Positions 7,729 to 16,469 of a stretch of DNA of 64,000 nucleotides are shown one piece after another. Location: assembly GCA_045534575.1 (NCBI GenBank), contig JAZSJZ010000005.1, forward strand, positions 62,001 through 126,000, given 5' to 3'. Each line of letters begins with the position of its first letter. Position 1 is the stretch's first letter. The translations under genes were made by a program, and so were the position numbers. The notes beneath the pieces were generated by a model that worked only from the letters and a program-made list of their open reading frames with translations, had not been told where the DNA came from and did not search any database. The stretch is from UBA4636 sp045534575 (GTDB lineage: Bacteria > Bacillota > Clostridia > Christensenellales > Borkfalkiaceae).

Positions 7729-9918
7729 ATGAAAAAGAAAATATCTTTTCTTGCTGTTATTCTTGCAATCTTGATGGCTTTTACGTTAGTTGGCTGTAAT
7801 AGAAACAGGGGTAATACATCTAGCGGGAATAAGCAACAAAAAGTTGACCTAGCTGGCGTTGTTAGTGATGGTGCAACTGTTAAAATGTCAGTTTTATACG
7901 AAGGTTTAGATACCCGTATGAAATACTTAAACTCTGACGGAACTGTTCCTTACTATCAATCTGATGTTGATAATAACTATTATGCTACCAACAGTTTTAA
8001 ACCTGCTTGGAAACAACTTCAAACTAACCTTAATTTCAAGATTACCGACGTAACTCCTGAAAAGGCAACGAGCGTAAGTTCTGCGTTTGATACTTTCCAA
8101 GCAAACGAATTTAGAAACGTTGATATTATGTCAGGCCCGGTTACAAATATCGTAGATAAAGGCACAAACAACAACACTTTCGTTGACTTATCGTTATATC
8201 TTGACGAAATGCCTAATTTTAAGGCATACATCAACGAATACGGTATCGTTAAAAAGACTATAACCTCTAGCGGTGGCGAAATTTTCTACGCTCCTTACTT
8301 TGACGGTTTCAACGATATTGAAACAATGCTTATCGCTCGTATTGACTGGGTTGAAAAACTTCTCGACGAAGCAAATCCAACTTTCGATACTGATACTGAA
8401 ATTGCTACCTACTATAATTCTTTCTACGACCAAATGGATACAACTTTTGAAGTTGCAAACGCAGATGCTTCAGCTAAGCAAACTATCAAGGTTCAATACG
8501 GCGCTGACCAAGGCATTATCGATATTCAAAACAGAGTTGAACATAAAAATGGTAAAGAATTAACCACTAAATTAAGAGAGTATATTGATGCTGTTTATAT
8601 GTCTGGCGAAAACGCTGGCAAATTCTCTAAGCGCTCTGAAGTTTTCGTAGGACAAAACGCATGTTACAATGCTGACGAACTTATCGCATTATTAAGATGC
8701 GTAAAAACTAACCCTACTTATCTTTCAGGTAAGGCAACTGTTTATCCTTTCTACCCAAGAAGTAAAGATGGTAACAGAACTGCAGCCGTTATTCAACTTT
8801 CTCAAATCTGGGGTGTTCGTGGTTACGATAGTAGAAACTCTTATTTCTACATTGACAAAGACGGCAACCTTGCTGATGGTAGAACTTCTGCTGATATGAT
8901 GGAAGCGTTGACTTTCCTCAACCAAATTTATAAAGAAGGTCTTATCCTTGCTGACTACGATATGGGTCTTGGTGATTACTCTGACTATAGAGATACTTTC
9001 AACCAACAAAACCAAGGCTTCTTAACTTATGACTATAACCAAACAACCACAATTTACAATGATATTTCAGGTAAATTAAATAAAGGTATGAACTTAAGCC
9101 CAATCTTATTCCCTGTTGCTGACTGGGATAACAAGGCAACTGCTTCAAACAACGGTTACCAAGTAACAGGCGCTAACACTTTATATCAATATACTGAAAG
9201 CTGGAGATCAATCAAGACTGAAGGCTGGGCAATTTTGAACTCTACTACTTCTAACAAGGCAGTATTCAAGAAATGTCTTGAAATTTTTGACTATATGTAT
9301 AGCGCAGAAGGTCAACGCCTTATGACTTACGGACCTGACGCATGGATTAAGCACGACGCTGAAGGAAACATCGTAACAATGGAATACCGTGGCCGTCAAA
9401 TTCCTGTAATTAGCGATAAGGCTCTTGCAGAACTTAAAGACAAAAACAAAGGTGGCGGTAACTACACTAACTACTATCGTAGATACGTTGGTGCAACGCT
9501 TCCTATCGGTTACGAAAAAGAACAAGGCATGGAATTCCAAACTGTTGACACTTTAGGCTTAGTTGGTCTTGACTATATTAATAAAGCAGTTGACCTTGGT
9601 ACTTTAAAGCATGCAGACATCAACCTTAACAGCGAAAATATTATGAACTCACTCGTTCCAACCACTTTCGCATTAACCGATGCTCAAAACAGATATTTGT
9701 TACAATATTGTTCTGACCTTGGCAAAAAGTTCAATAACTCTTCTGCTGATGGTTACAATGAATTCCACCGTTATATCAAGTATGGTTTTAACAATACTTT
9801 TGGTGATATTACTACTTTGAAAAAGGCTGATTTTATTGCTCAAATTCAAGAAACTTGGGGTGGAACTGCTTTCTTAGAAACTTATGCTACCGCTTACAAC
9901 AGAATGTATGGTAGATAA
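7729..9918 (+). CDS. extracellular solute-binding lipoprotein, oligosaccharide importer
   Basis: A 729-residue substrate-binding protein with a lipoprotein signal: KKK followed by a hydrophobic run and the lipobox LVGC (Cys about residue 22). It has the mixed aromatic, Asp/Asn-rich composition of family-1 sugar-binding proteins. It should capture oligogalacturonides at the cell surface for the adjacent permeases. It is much longer than typical LplA/YtcQ proteins (about 500 residues); the region about residues 250-330 looks like extra insertions. The ATG at 7729 follows TGGAGGATT. A strong hairpin (9961-9991) lies just after the stop and may set higher expression of this gene than of the next ones. 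Confidence 0.88.
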   Translation: MKKKISFLAVILAILMAFTLVGCNRNRGNTSSGNKQQKVDLAGVVSDGATVKMSVLYEGLDTRMKYLNSDGTVPYYQSDVDNNYYATNSFKPAWKQLQTNLNFKITDVTPEKATSVSSAFDTFQANEFRNVDIMSGPVTNIVDKGTNNNTFVDLSLYLDEMPNFKAYINEYGIVKKTITSSGGEIFYAPYFDGFNDIETMLIARIDWVEKLLDEANPTFDTDTEIATYYNSFYDQMDTTFEVANADASAKQTIKVQYGADQGIIDIQNRVEHKNGKELTTKLREYIDAVYMSGENAGKFSKRSEVFVGQNACYNADELIALLRCVKTNPTYLSGKATVYPFYPRSKDGNRTAAVIQLSQIWGVRGYDSRNSYFYIDKDGNLADGRTSADMMEALTFLNQIYKEGLILADYDMGLGDYSDYRDTFNQQNQGFLTYDYNQTTTIYNDISGKLNKGMNLSPILFPVADWDNKATASNNGYQVTGANTLYQYTESWRSIKTEGWAILNSTTSNKAVFKKCLEIFDYMYSAEGQRLMTYGPDAWIKHDAEGNIVTMEYRGRQIPVISDKALAELKDKNKGGGNYTNYYRRYVGATLPIGYEKEQGMEFQTVDTLGLVGLDYINKAVDLGTLKHADINLNSENIMNSLVPTTFALTDAQNRYLLQYCSDLGKKFNNSSADGYNEFHRYIKYGFNNTFGDITTLKKADFIAQIQETWGGTAFLETYATAYNRMYGR

Positions 9919-9960
9919 GAATTGAAATTTTACAAAAATTTGTTAATTAACACAACAACG

Positions 9961-9991
9961 CTTACGCCACGTAAGTTATGCGTGGCGTAAG
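9961..9991 (+). terminator. perfect 11-bp hairpin after the binding-protein gene
   Basis: CTTACGCCACG and CGTGGCGTAAG form an 11-bp perfect stem with a 9-nt loop. No U-tract follows, so it is not a standard terminator. Hairpins placed after binding-protein genes often protect the upstream mRNA from 3' exonucleases and raise its level; that role is inference here. Confidence 0.6.
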
Positions 9992-10014
9992 AAACAAATT
10001 TAAAGGTGAAAGAA

Positions 10015-10662
10015 ATGAAAATTACTCAAATGAAATTTCAAAAAATGGCTGTTACTTTTGCTTTAATTACGGCTATTTTAACCTTCGTTTACGCCTATGC
10101 AATCTTTTCAACGGATTTCTACCCAATGGCAATGTATCCAGACTATTTTTACTATTCTGAACAGTTGGTGTTTGGTGAATTGTTCTATTTCTTCGTCCAA
10201 GATTTTAATAGAACTCTTGCAACGCTTTCGTTGATATTTATTCTCGTTGCAGTATCGCTTTATCTTTTCCAAAATCAAAAAAGAAGAAGATATTATATCA
10301 CTAATTACGTTACTACGGGTTTGTTCTGTTTGTATGCAATAGGCTATAGCGTATATGCTCTTATCAACCTCGTTCTATATAACTTAGACTACGCATCTAT
10401 CGATTTCCAAGCGGTAATTGATAGTATTGGTAGTCCAACCATAAAACAAAACTTTATTGACAGCGTTCCAACGTCAACTGCTACGTTCATGATAGGCTAT
10501 ATTATATTTGCATTAGTATTAGCGGTTGCAGTGTTATTGATTATTAATGCTATTTGGAAATATAAGTCGATTAAAGCTGAAGATGCTCTCTACGCTGAAG
10601 AAGACGCTCAAATCCGTGCGCGTAAAGCAGAGAAAGAAAAAATGCTAGCGGAGGAGTTATAA
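10015..10662 (+). CDS. four-helix membrane protein with charged C-terminal coiled coil, unknown
   Basis: A 215-residue protein with about four membrane helices (roughly 10-30, 65-85, 100-125, 155-180) and a cytoplasmic tail rich in Ala, Glu and Lys from about residue 188, likely helical. I do not recognise a family. ATG 10015 is preferred because AAAGGTGAA precedes it. It is the first of two small membrane genes immediately upstream of the second ATPase gene, all with tight spacing (2 bp, then a 1-bp overlap). It may be a non-classical membrane partner of that ATPase; this is inference. Confidence 0.6.
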   Translation: MKITQMKFQKMAVTFALITAILTFVYAYAIFSTDFYPMAMYPDYFYYSEQLVFGELFYFFVQDFNRTLATLSLIFILVAVSLYLFQNQKRRRYYITNYVTTGLFCLYAIGYSVYALINLVLYNLDYASIDFQAVIDSIGSPTIKQNFIDSVPTSTATFMIGYIIFALVLAVAVLLIINAIWKYKSIKAEDALYAEEDAQIRARKAEKEKMLAEEL

Positions 10663-10663
10663 G

Positions 10664-11128
10664 ATGAAAGTTGAACTTATGAGATATAGGAACGATAGCA
10701 TTCCTTTCTATATGAACATTTTAGCAATCGTTTTTAATGCTGTTTATATGATTTTGCTTTTATCTAACGACCTAGTTAAAGCAAATTTTGACGGAGCGTG
10801 GGCGCCAGGCGGTTATCTTGTTGGTGCAGACATTTTGTATAACATCGTATTTATGCTTTTTTGCTTCTTAGCAGCAGAAAAGACTAAGGCTTATCTTCCA
10901 AAATGGTTTATTTTGCCTGGAATTTTAGCCGTAACCCAAACGATTAGAATTTTTGCTTCAACGTTACAATTCCACAGTGCAGGTCAACTTATAAACGGCG
11001 CGTTTATCGCTTCAATGATCGTTCTAGTTTTATCGGTTGCTTGCTTAGTTGTTGGCTCTGTTGTAAGCTATATTAACAGCAGAAAATTGCGCGCTTACTT
11101 AAAATCGTTAGAGGAGGCTAAAGCATAA
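10664..11128 (+). CDS. four-helix membrane protein, unknown
   Basis: A 154-residue protein with four hydrophobic segments (about 17-35, 55-75, 85-103, 112-138) and a short basic C-terminus. No family is recognised. The ribosome site GGAGG precedes the start, and the stop overlaps the next start as TAATG, so it is translationally coupled to the ATPase gene at 11128. Its place between an orphan membrane gene and an ATPase suggests a membrane subunit, but it has no EAA loop of CUT1 permeases. Confidence 0.58.
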   Translation: MKVELMRYRNDSIPFYMNILAIVFNAVYMILLLSNDLVKANFDGAWAPGGYLVGADILYNIVFMLFCFLAAEKTKAYLPKWFILPGILAVTQTIRIFASTLQFHSAGQLINGAFIASMIVLVLSVACLVVGSVVSYINSRKLRAYLKSLEEAKA

Positions 11129-12192
11129 TGGCTAAATTATCATTAAAAGACATTGATAAAATTTATGAAGATGGCTTTCAAGCCGTTTACGATTTTAACC
11201 TTGATATTAACGACGGCGAGTTTATCGTTTTAGTAGGCCCATCGGGCTGTGGTAAATCAACCACGCTTAGAATGATTGCAGGGCTTGAAGATATCACTTC
11301 CGGCACTTTCATTATTGACGATAAAAACGTAACCACTATGCCTCCAAAGGATAGAGATATCGCAATGGTTTTCCAAAACTACGCGCTCTACGCTCACCTT
11401 ACCGTTTATCATAACATGGCTTTCTCGTTGGTTTTAAGAAAAGAAAAGCCTGAAGTTATTCACGAAAAGGTTATGGAAGCGGCAAGAATTTTGGAGCTTG
11501 AAACACAACTTAACAAAAAGCCTAAGCAACTTTCAGGTGGTCAACGCCAACGTGTTGCAGTAGGTAGAGCAATCGTTAGAAATCCTAAGGTTTTCTTGTT
11601 TGATGAACCGTTATCTAACCTCGACGCTAAACTTCGTGGTTCGATGAGAAGGGAATTAAAACTTTTGCATCAACAATTAAAAACTACGACAATCTACGTA
11701 ACGCACGACCAAACTGAAGCGCTAACCTTAGCGGATAGAATTGTTTGCATGGATAAAGGTCGCGTTCAACAAATTGGTAAGCCGATTGAACTTTACGATA
11801 AGCCTAATAACTTATTCGTTGCAAGCTTTATCGGTCTTCCTCCAATGAACTTCTTCGACGTAAAAGTTGAAAACGGCAAACTTATTCATGAAGAATTTAC
11901 CGTTGAATTATTAGATGAACAAAAGAATCTTTTATCTTCTTATGAAGGCAAAGAAATCGTTTTAGGTGTTCGTCCTGAAGATATCGATATCGGCGACGAA
12001 ATCAATATGTTGGTTTCGGTAAACGAAAACCTTGGTATGAACACTCTCGTTCACGGTTATTTTGGTAAGAAGAAAGTCGTTTCTAAGATTAATTCTTGGT
12101 GTGATTATAAGCAAGGCGATAAAATTAAAGTTTCGTTCGTTAAGCAAAAAATGCACTTCTTTGATAAAGAAACGACTAACGCTATAAGATAG
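11128..12192 (+). CDS. second ABC transporter ATPase, MsmK/UgpC family
   Basis: A 354-residue CUT1-type ATPase: Walker A GPSGCGKST near residues 37-45, Q-loop MVFQNYALYAH, signature LSGGQRQRVAVGRA, Walker B VFLFDEPLSNLD, switch THDQTEAL, then a TOBE-type domain. It is a clear paralogue of the 2580-3653 gene, and both begin with closely similar residues (IYEDGFQAVYDFNL versus VYPNGFQAVYDFNL). Unlike that gene it sits amid four small membrane-protein genes and no recognisable permease. It may energise the main importer, or these proteins, or both. Confidence 0.9.
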   Translation: MAKLSLKDIDKIYEDGFQAVYDFNLDINDGEFIVLVGPSGCGKSTTLRMIAGLEDITSGTFIIDDKNVTTMPPKDRDIAMVFQNYALYAHLTVYHNMAFSLVLRKEKPEVIHEKVMEAARILELETQLNKKPKQLSGGQRQRVAVGRAIVRNPKVFLFDEPLSNLDAKLRGSMRRELKLLHQQLKTTTIYVTHDQTEALTLADRIVCMDKGRVQQIGKPIELYDKPNNLFVASFIGLPPMNFFDVKVENGKLIHEEFTVELLDEQKNLLSSYEGKEIVLGVRPEDIDIGDEINMLVSVNENLGMNTLVHGYFGKKKVVSKINSWCDYKQGDKIKVSFVKQKMHFFDKETTNAIR

Positions 12193-12202
12193 GGGTGATG
12201 AA

Positions 12203-12814
12203 ATGAAAGAATATTTTAGAAAAAAATTGGTTGGGCTCAAACGCAGTCCTCAAATTATTCCATTGCTCGTTGTTATTATAGCATGCTGTATTTTTACTTT
12301 TGCTCTTGCAACCCACTCTACCGCAGCGTTAGGTGGTTTAGGTGCTCAAGATAAAGACGTTGCTATTCCGCTTCATCTTCGTTCACCTGGGCTTTACGTT
12401 TTCGTTCTTACTTTATGCTCTATTATGTCCGTTATAAGTTATTTAACTACTTATAAGAAGGGCAAATTAAGCGTATTAATGCTCACGGTAACCTTCGTGA
12501 TGTTTGCAATAATTATCGCTTGCGATATTTTATATATTAAGTCAATCGAATATTTTGCAATTCAATTCCACATTGATGCTGGGCACAACCTTCCAGCTGA
12601 CAAACTTGTTCTTGCGGAAGATGATTTAGCTGCAACGGCAAACGCAACGCTTCACGTTGTTTTCACGTCAATAAGCGCGGTGCTTGTGGCAATTCTTCCT
12701 GTGATTAGAAAGTTGCTCAATAAGATTAATACGTCTGTTGACGATGAATACGATAGGCTTATGGATCAAAAGTCTGACGAAGACATAATGATTGAAATCG
12801 ATGAAGAGGCGTAA
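12203..12814 (+). CDS. membrane protein, unknown
   Basis: A 203-residue protein with about four hydrophobic segments (roughly 15-35, 68-88, 95-117, 148-168) and an acidic cytoplasmic tail. A short loop contains THSTAALGGLGAQDKD. No family is recognised. GGGGTGATG precedes the start. Its 3' end overlaps the next gene by 14 bp, implying coupled translation. Membership of the ATPase-containing group rests on position only. Confidence 0.55.
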   Translation: MKEYFRKKLVGLKRSPQIIPLLVVIIACCIFTFALATHSTAALGGLGAQDKDVAIPLHLRSPGLYVFVLTLCSIMSVISYLTTYKKGKLSVLMLTVTFVMFAIIIACDILYIKSIEYFAIQFHIDAGHNLPADKLVLAEDDLAATANATLHVVFTSISAVLVAILPVIRKLLNKINTSVDDEYDRLMDQKSDEDIMIEIDEEA

Positions 12815-13418
12815 TCTTGACGACATTGAATTTACCTCCGTTGAGGAAAATTCATCTAAAGAAAAACTTAAAAAAGGGACTTTTGAAGAAAACGGCAACG
12901 TTTACGACCCTTACGCAATGAGTAAAAGTTCCAAACTTCCCGTTTGGCTCAAAGCCTGCTTTACCAAATGGTGGGTAGCGGGTATGGTTTGGTATTTCCT
13001 ATACTTTGGGACAGGTTATAATCCTGACTATGAACTTTTCGCTCTTATTTGCGGGCTTGCGCTCGGCGCTATAACTGACGTTTTCGTAAACGGTGCATTT
13101 AGGCAATTTTCGTCGGAAGGCAATGATTATAGAAAGTTTATGTTTTCGGGAAGGCAAAAATCTTTCGCAACGATTTTTATTAATATTTTATATTACATAG
13201 TCGTTTGTCTTATCGTGGTTGAGCTTATGAACTTGTTTCTTTATTTGATAGATACAGCCAACCCAAGTGCTAATTACGACGAGATTTTGTTCTATGCGGG
13301 CGCATTTGTTTTTGCGTTTATGGTTCTAGGGTTTGATATGCTTTTCACCTTCATTAGAAACGTTATTGAAAAAGTCGTTAAAAAACTCAAGAAAAAAGAC
13401 GAAAATAACGATAAATAA
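12801..13418 (+). CDS. membrane protein, unknown; last gene of importer operon
   Basis: About 205 residues: a hydrophilic acidic N-terminus (about 1-45), then about four hydrophobic segments (roughly 52-72, 78-95, 125-150, 165-185) and a Lys-rich tail (KKLKKKDENNDK). No family is recognised. The start is uncertain: ATG 12801 or TTG 12792, neither with a clear ribosome site, because it overlaps the preceding gene. The operon ends here at the terminator 13469-13493. Confidence 0.55.
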   Translation: MKRRNLDDIEFTSVEENSSKEKLKKGTFEENGNVYDPYAMSKSSKLPVWLKACFTKWWVAGMVWYFLYFGTGYNPDYELFALICGLALGAITDVFVNGAFRQFSSEGNDYRKFMFSGRQKSFATIFINILYYIVVCLIVVELMNLFLYLIDTANPSANYDEILFYAGAFVFAFMVLGFDMLFTFIRNVIEKVVKKLKKKDENNDK

Positions 13419-13468
13419 TTAAATGAAACACCGTAAATAACGGCGGACATCATAAAAGTATTAAACTT

Positions 13469-13502
13469 AAGCGTTGCCGTTATGGCAACGCTTATTTTAT
13501 CT
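13469..13502 (+). terminator. intrinsic terminator of the catabolism/import operon
   Basis: AAGCGTTGCC and GGCAACGCTT form a 10-bp stem with a 5-nt loop, followed by a T-rich run. It separates the importer genes from the GH28 gene. Confidence 0.85.
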
Positions 13503-13526
13503 TTTAAAATTTAACTTAGAAAATTA

Positions 13527-13563
13527 GCCTTTTAAAGGCATAAAAACGCGCTAAAATTGGCGC
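13527..13563. promoter_or_regulatory. candidate operator palindromes upstream of GH28
   Basis: GCCTTT-T-AAAGGC (13527-13539) is a perfect short palindrome, and GCGC-8 nt-GCGC follows at 13548-13563. Both lie 25-60 bp before the GH28 start, where a promoter is expected, although I see no convincing -35/-10 pair. They could bind a regulator of pectin genes. Confidence 0.3.
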
Positions 13564-13589
13564 AACAAAATATATTATAGGGGTAAAAA

Positions 13590-15149
13590 ATGAAATTTGA
13601 CCTAATTTACAAGTCGTCAGTATCGGCTTGTTTTGAACTTGATAACGATGCAATTTACTACTCACCTAAAACTTTTGACGTAATCGTAAACGGTGAAACG
13701 GTTGTTAAAGATAAAGATACTAACGTTTTCTCAATCTTTAATTTATCACCTAACACTGAATACGAGGTTAAAACTTCGCTTAGCGATTATTCGATAAAAT
13801 TCAAAACCAATAAAGAAAGTTACGCTTTATCAGTTAAAACTTTCGGTGCTATGGGCGATGGCAAAACTGACGATACTTTAGCCGTTCAAACTGCTCTTGA
13901 TTTATGCCCAATTAACGGCAGAATTGTTTTCGAAGAAGGCACTTATCTTCTTGGCCCTATTCGCTTTAAGAGCAACTCTACTATCGAAATTAAAAAAGGC
14001 GCAACCCTTTTAGCAACTACTGATGAAACAAAATATCCGCTAATTCCGGGCGAAGTTACCGATTTAAACGGAAAAGATATTCACTTTGCTAGTTGGGAAG
14101 GCACTCCAACCGTTTGCCACGAACCTTTCGTTGCTTGCTACTCAGTTGAAAACGTTCATATCGTAGGCGAAGGCGTGATTGACGGCAACGCTCAAAACGG
14201 CAAGTGGTGGATTGACCACAAGAAAAGAACGATTGGTCGCCCTAGATTATTCTTTACAAACTTCTCAAAGAATATTTTCTTGCACGGCATAACCGGTCAA
14301 AACTCTGCTAGCTGGAGTTTTCACCCATATTTCTCTGAAAACGTTAACTTCTTTAATACTAAGGTTAAAGCTCCTGCGGATTCTCCAAACACCGATGGTT
14401 TAGACCCAGAATCTTGCGACGGCGTAACTATCGTTGGTATGGAATTTGCCGTTGGCGACGATGCTATTGCAATCAAAGCTGGCAAATATTATATGGGCGA
14501 TAAGTATAACACCCCAGCAATTAACCACACTATTAGAAACTGCAAAATGAGTTATGCTCACGGTGGCGTTGTTCTAGGCAGTGAAATGGCTGGTGGCGTA
14601 AAGCAATTAAAGGTTGAAAAATGCTTATTCGAAGGCACGGATAGAGGCTTAAGAATTAAAACCAGACGTGGTCGCGGTAAGAACGCTGTTATCGACGGCT
14701 TAGAATTTAAGAATATCAAAATGAAAGACGTTAGAGCGCCTTTCGTTATGAATATGTTCTATTTCTGCGACCCAGACGGCAAGACTGAATACGTATGGTG
14801 CAAAGATAAAGATAAATACCCTGTTGACGGTAGAACTCCATACCTTGGCAAGTTCTCGTTCAAGAACATTGATTGTGAAGATTCTCACTGGTGCGCTGGC
14901 TATTTCTACGGTCTTCCTGAACAACCAATCGAGAGCGTAAAACTTGAAAACGTTACCGTAACTTACAACAAGAACGCTCAAATTGGCAGACCTGCAATGA
15001 TGACCGACGCAGAGGAATTAAAGAACGCAGGTTTCTACTTCCGCAATGTAAATAACGTATCTATAAAGAACGTAAAAATCGATGGTTGCGTTGGCCCTAA
15101 ATACACCTTGTCTGACGTAAAGAAAGTGGATGGTATTGAAAATGTATAA
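13590..15149 (+). CDS. glycoside hydrolase family 28 polygalacturonase
   Basis: A 519-residue right-handed beta-helix enzyme that hydrolyses alpha-1,4-galacturonosyl linkages. GH28 signatures appear in order: NTDGLDPESC (about 267-276), GDDAIAIKAGK (about 291-301), AHGGVVLGSE (about 324-333) and RIKTRRGRG (about 354-362), which supply the three catalytic Asp, the His and the RIK substrate contact. An N-terminal beta-rich domain (about 1-85) precedes the helix. There is no signal peptide, so it probably acts inside the cell on imported oligogalacturonides as an exo-enzyme. The start follows AGGGGT. Its stop overlaps the GH105 start. Confidence 0.92.
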   Translation: MKFDLIYKSSVSACFELDNDAIYYSPKTFDVIVNGETVVKDKDTNVFSIFNLSPNTEYEVKTSLSDYSIKFKTNKESYALSVKTFGAMGDGKTDDTLAVQTALDLCPINGRIVFEEGTYLLGPIRFKSNSTIEIKKGATLLATTDETKYPLIPGEVTDLNGKDIHFASWEGTPTVCHEPFVACYSVENVHIVGEGVIDGNAQNGKWWIDHKKRTIGRPRLFFTNFSKNIFLHGITGQNSASWSFHPYFSENVNFFNTKVKAPADSPNTDGLDPESCDGVTIVGMEFAVGDDAIAIKAGKYYMGDKYNTPAINHTIRNCKMSYAHGGVVLGSEMAGGVKQLKVEKCLFEGTDRGLRIKTRRGRGKNAVIDGLEFKNIKMKDVRAPFVMNMFYFCDPDGKTEYVWCKDKDKYPVDGRTPYLGKFSFKNIDCEDSHWCAGYFYGLPEQPIESVKLENVTVTYNKNAQIGRPAMMTDAEELKNAGFYFRNVNNVSIKNVKIDGCVGPKYTLSDVKKVDGIENV

Positions 15150-16266
15150 GGCGGTTGATAGATATATTGACTCACTTTTAGCCTCTTCAACGCCTGAAAA
15201 GCCCGTTTGGAACATAGAACAAATCCGTCAAGGCAAGAAGCCTAGTTGGAACTATATCGACGGGTGCATGCTAATATCTCTTATCACGCTTTATAAAAAG
15301 ACGGGCGACAAAAAGTATTTCGATTTCGTCAAAAAATTCGTTGATTTTTTCGTTGATGAAAACGGAAATATTGCATACTATAAGGAAGAAGAATATAACC
15401 TCGATAACATTAACGAGGGCAGAGTTTTATTCGACCTTTACGCTGAAACTAAAGAAGAAAAATATAAACTTGCCGCAAAAGTTTTATTCAAACAATTAGA
15501 AAATCAACCAAGAACTCCGCTAGGCAGTTTTTGGCACAAAAAGATTTATCCTAACCAAGTTTGGCTTGACGGCTTGTTTATGGCTCAAGTTTTTTCTTAT
15601 CGCTACCAAGAAAATTTTGGCGATAAAGATTATAGCGACGTTATTAATCAGTTTAGAAACGTTGAAAAATATATGAAAGACAAAGATTGTGGGCTTTACT
15701 ACCACGGCTTTGACGTTACTAAAAAAATGTTTTGGGCTGATGAAAACGGGCTTTCTAAAAACTTCTGGCTCCGTGCTACGGGCTGGTATTTTGCGGCGCT
15801 TTCCGACGTTTTATCTTATATGCAAGAAGGCGAGGTTAAAGAAGAGTTTAAGGGCTATTTAAAAAATGCCGTTGATAGCGTTTTAAAGTTTATCGATAAA
15901 GATTCTTCGCTTTTCTATCAAGTTGTTAATATGGGCGAAAAAGAGGGGAACTATCTCGAAACGAGCGGTTCAGCACTCATTGCTTACGCAATTTTAAAAG
16001 GCGTTAACGAAGGCAATTTAGATAAGTCTTACGCAAAAGTTGGCAAAGATATTTTCGACGGCATTTGCAAAAAGTATTTAAAAGAAGAAAACGGCACGCT
16101 ATCTCTTGGCGGAATTTGCTTAGTTGCAGGTTTAGGCCCTGAAAATAAGCCAAAGCGCGATGGTTCTTTCGAATATTATATTAGCGAACCTATCGTAACG
16201 ACGGACGCTAAAGGCGTTGCTCCGTTTATTCTTTGCTACGTTGAACTTACTAAATTTTTTGGCTGA
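15142..16266 (+). CDS. GH105 unsaturated glucuronyl/galacturonyl hydrolase, cytoplasmic
   Basis: A 374-residue (alpha/alpha)6-barrel enzyme of the YteR/YesR family. It removes the 4,5-unsaturated uronate left at non-reducing ends by pectate or rhamnogalacturonan lyases. Family motifs: NYIDGCML near 38, GRVLFDLYAET near 94, QVWLDGLFMAQVF near 139 (catalytic Asp) and FWLRATGWYFAAL near 205. There is no signal peptide. ATG 15142 gives an 8-bp overlap with the GH28 stop; an in-frame ATG at 15130 is possible. Its product would feed KduI. A secreted lipoprotein paralogue is encoded at 26637-28094. Confidence 0.9.
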   Translation: MYKAVDRYIDSLLASSTPEKPVWNIEQIRQGKKPSWNYIDGCMLISLITLYKKTGDKKYFDFVKKFVDFFVDENGNIAYYKEEEYNLDNINEGRVLFDLYAETKEEKYKLAAKVLFKQLENQPRTPLGSFWHKKIYPNQVWLDGLFMAQVFSYRYQENFGDKDYSDVINQFRNVEKYMKDKDCGLYYHGFDVTKKMFWADENGLSKNFWLRATGWYFAALSDVLSYMQEGEVKEEFKGYLKNAVDSVLKFIDKDSSLFYQVVNMGEKEGNYLETSGSALIAYAILKGVNEGNLDKSYAKVGKDIFDGICKKYLKEENGTLSLGGICLVAGLGPENKPKRDGSFEYYISEPIVTTDAKGVAPFILCYVELTKFFG

Positions 16267-16290
16267 TAAGAAAAAATTTCGTTCAAACAG

Positions 16291-16319
16291 TTGTAAACTA
16301 TTGGAAAATCATTTATAAT
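16291..16319 (+). promoter_or_regulatory. sigma-A-type promoter for PL9 gene
   Basis: TTGTAA, 17 bp, TATAAT. Starts from here would give a leader of roughly 145 nt before the PL9 ATG, which contains the structured region 16338-16429. Confidence 0.6.
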
Positions 16320-16337
16320 TAAAAAGAAGCATAGAGT

Positions 16338-16429
16338 ATTACAAGGGGGAATTCTGCCCTTTTGTAATCTTTATCGTTTATAAAAATAAGAAAGGCGAAA
16401 GTTCACCGAGTAGATTTGGTGAATGCCTT
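16338..16429 (+). promoter_or_regulatory. structured 5' leader of PL9 gene
   Basis: Two stem-loops are visible. The first (16338-16368) pairs ATTACAAGGG with CCC-TT-TTGTAAT around an 8- to 9-nt loop, with a 2-nt bulge. The second (16392-16429) has outer stem AAGGC/GCCTT and inner stem TTCACC/GGTGAA separated by an asymmetric GAAAG internal loop. It does not match a riboswitch class that I know. It may control translation or termination of the lyase gene. Confidence 0.4.
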
Positions 16430-16469
16430 AACAAATGATAAAAATTTTTTAAAAATATATGGAGGAATT

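Noticed and set aside
16338..16429. Cyclic-di-GMP (GEMM) riboswitch
   Set aside because: The conserved loop sequences of that class are not present, although the position would suit it.
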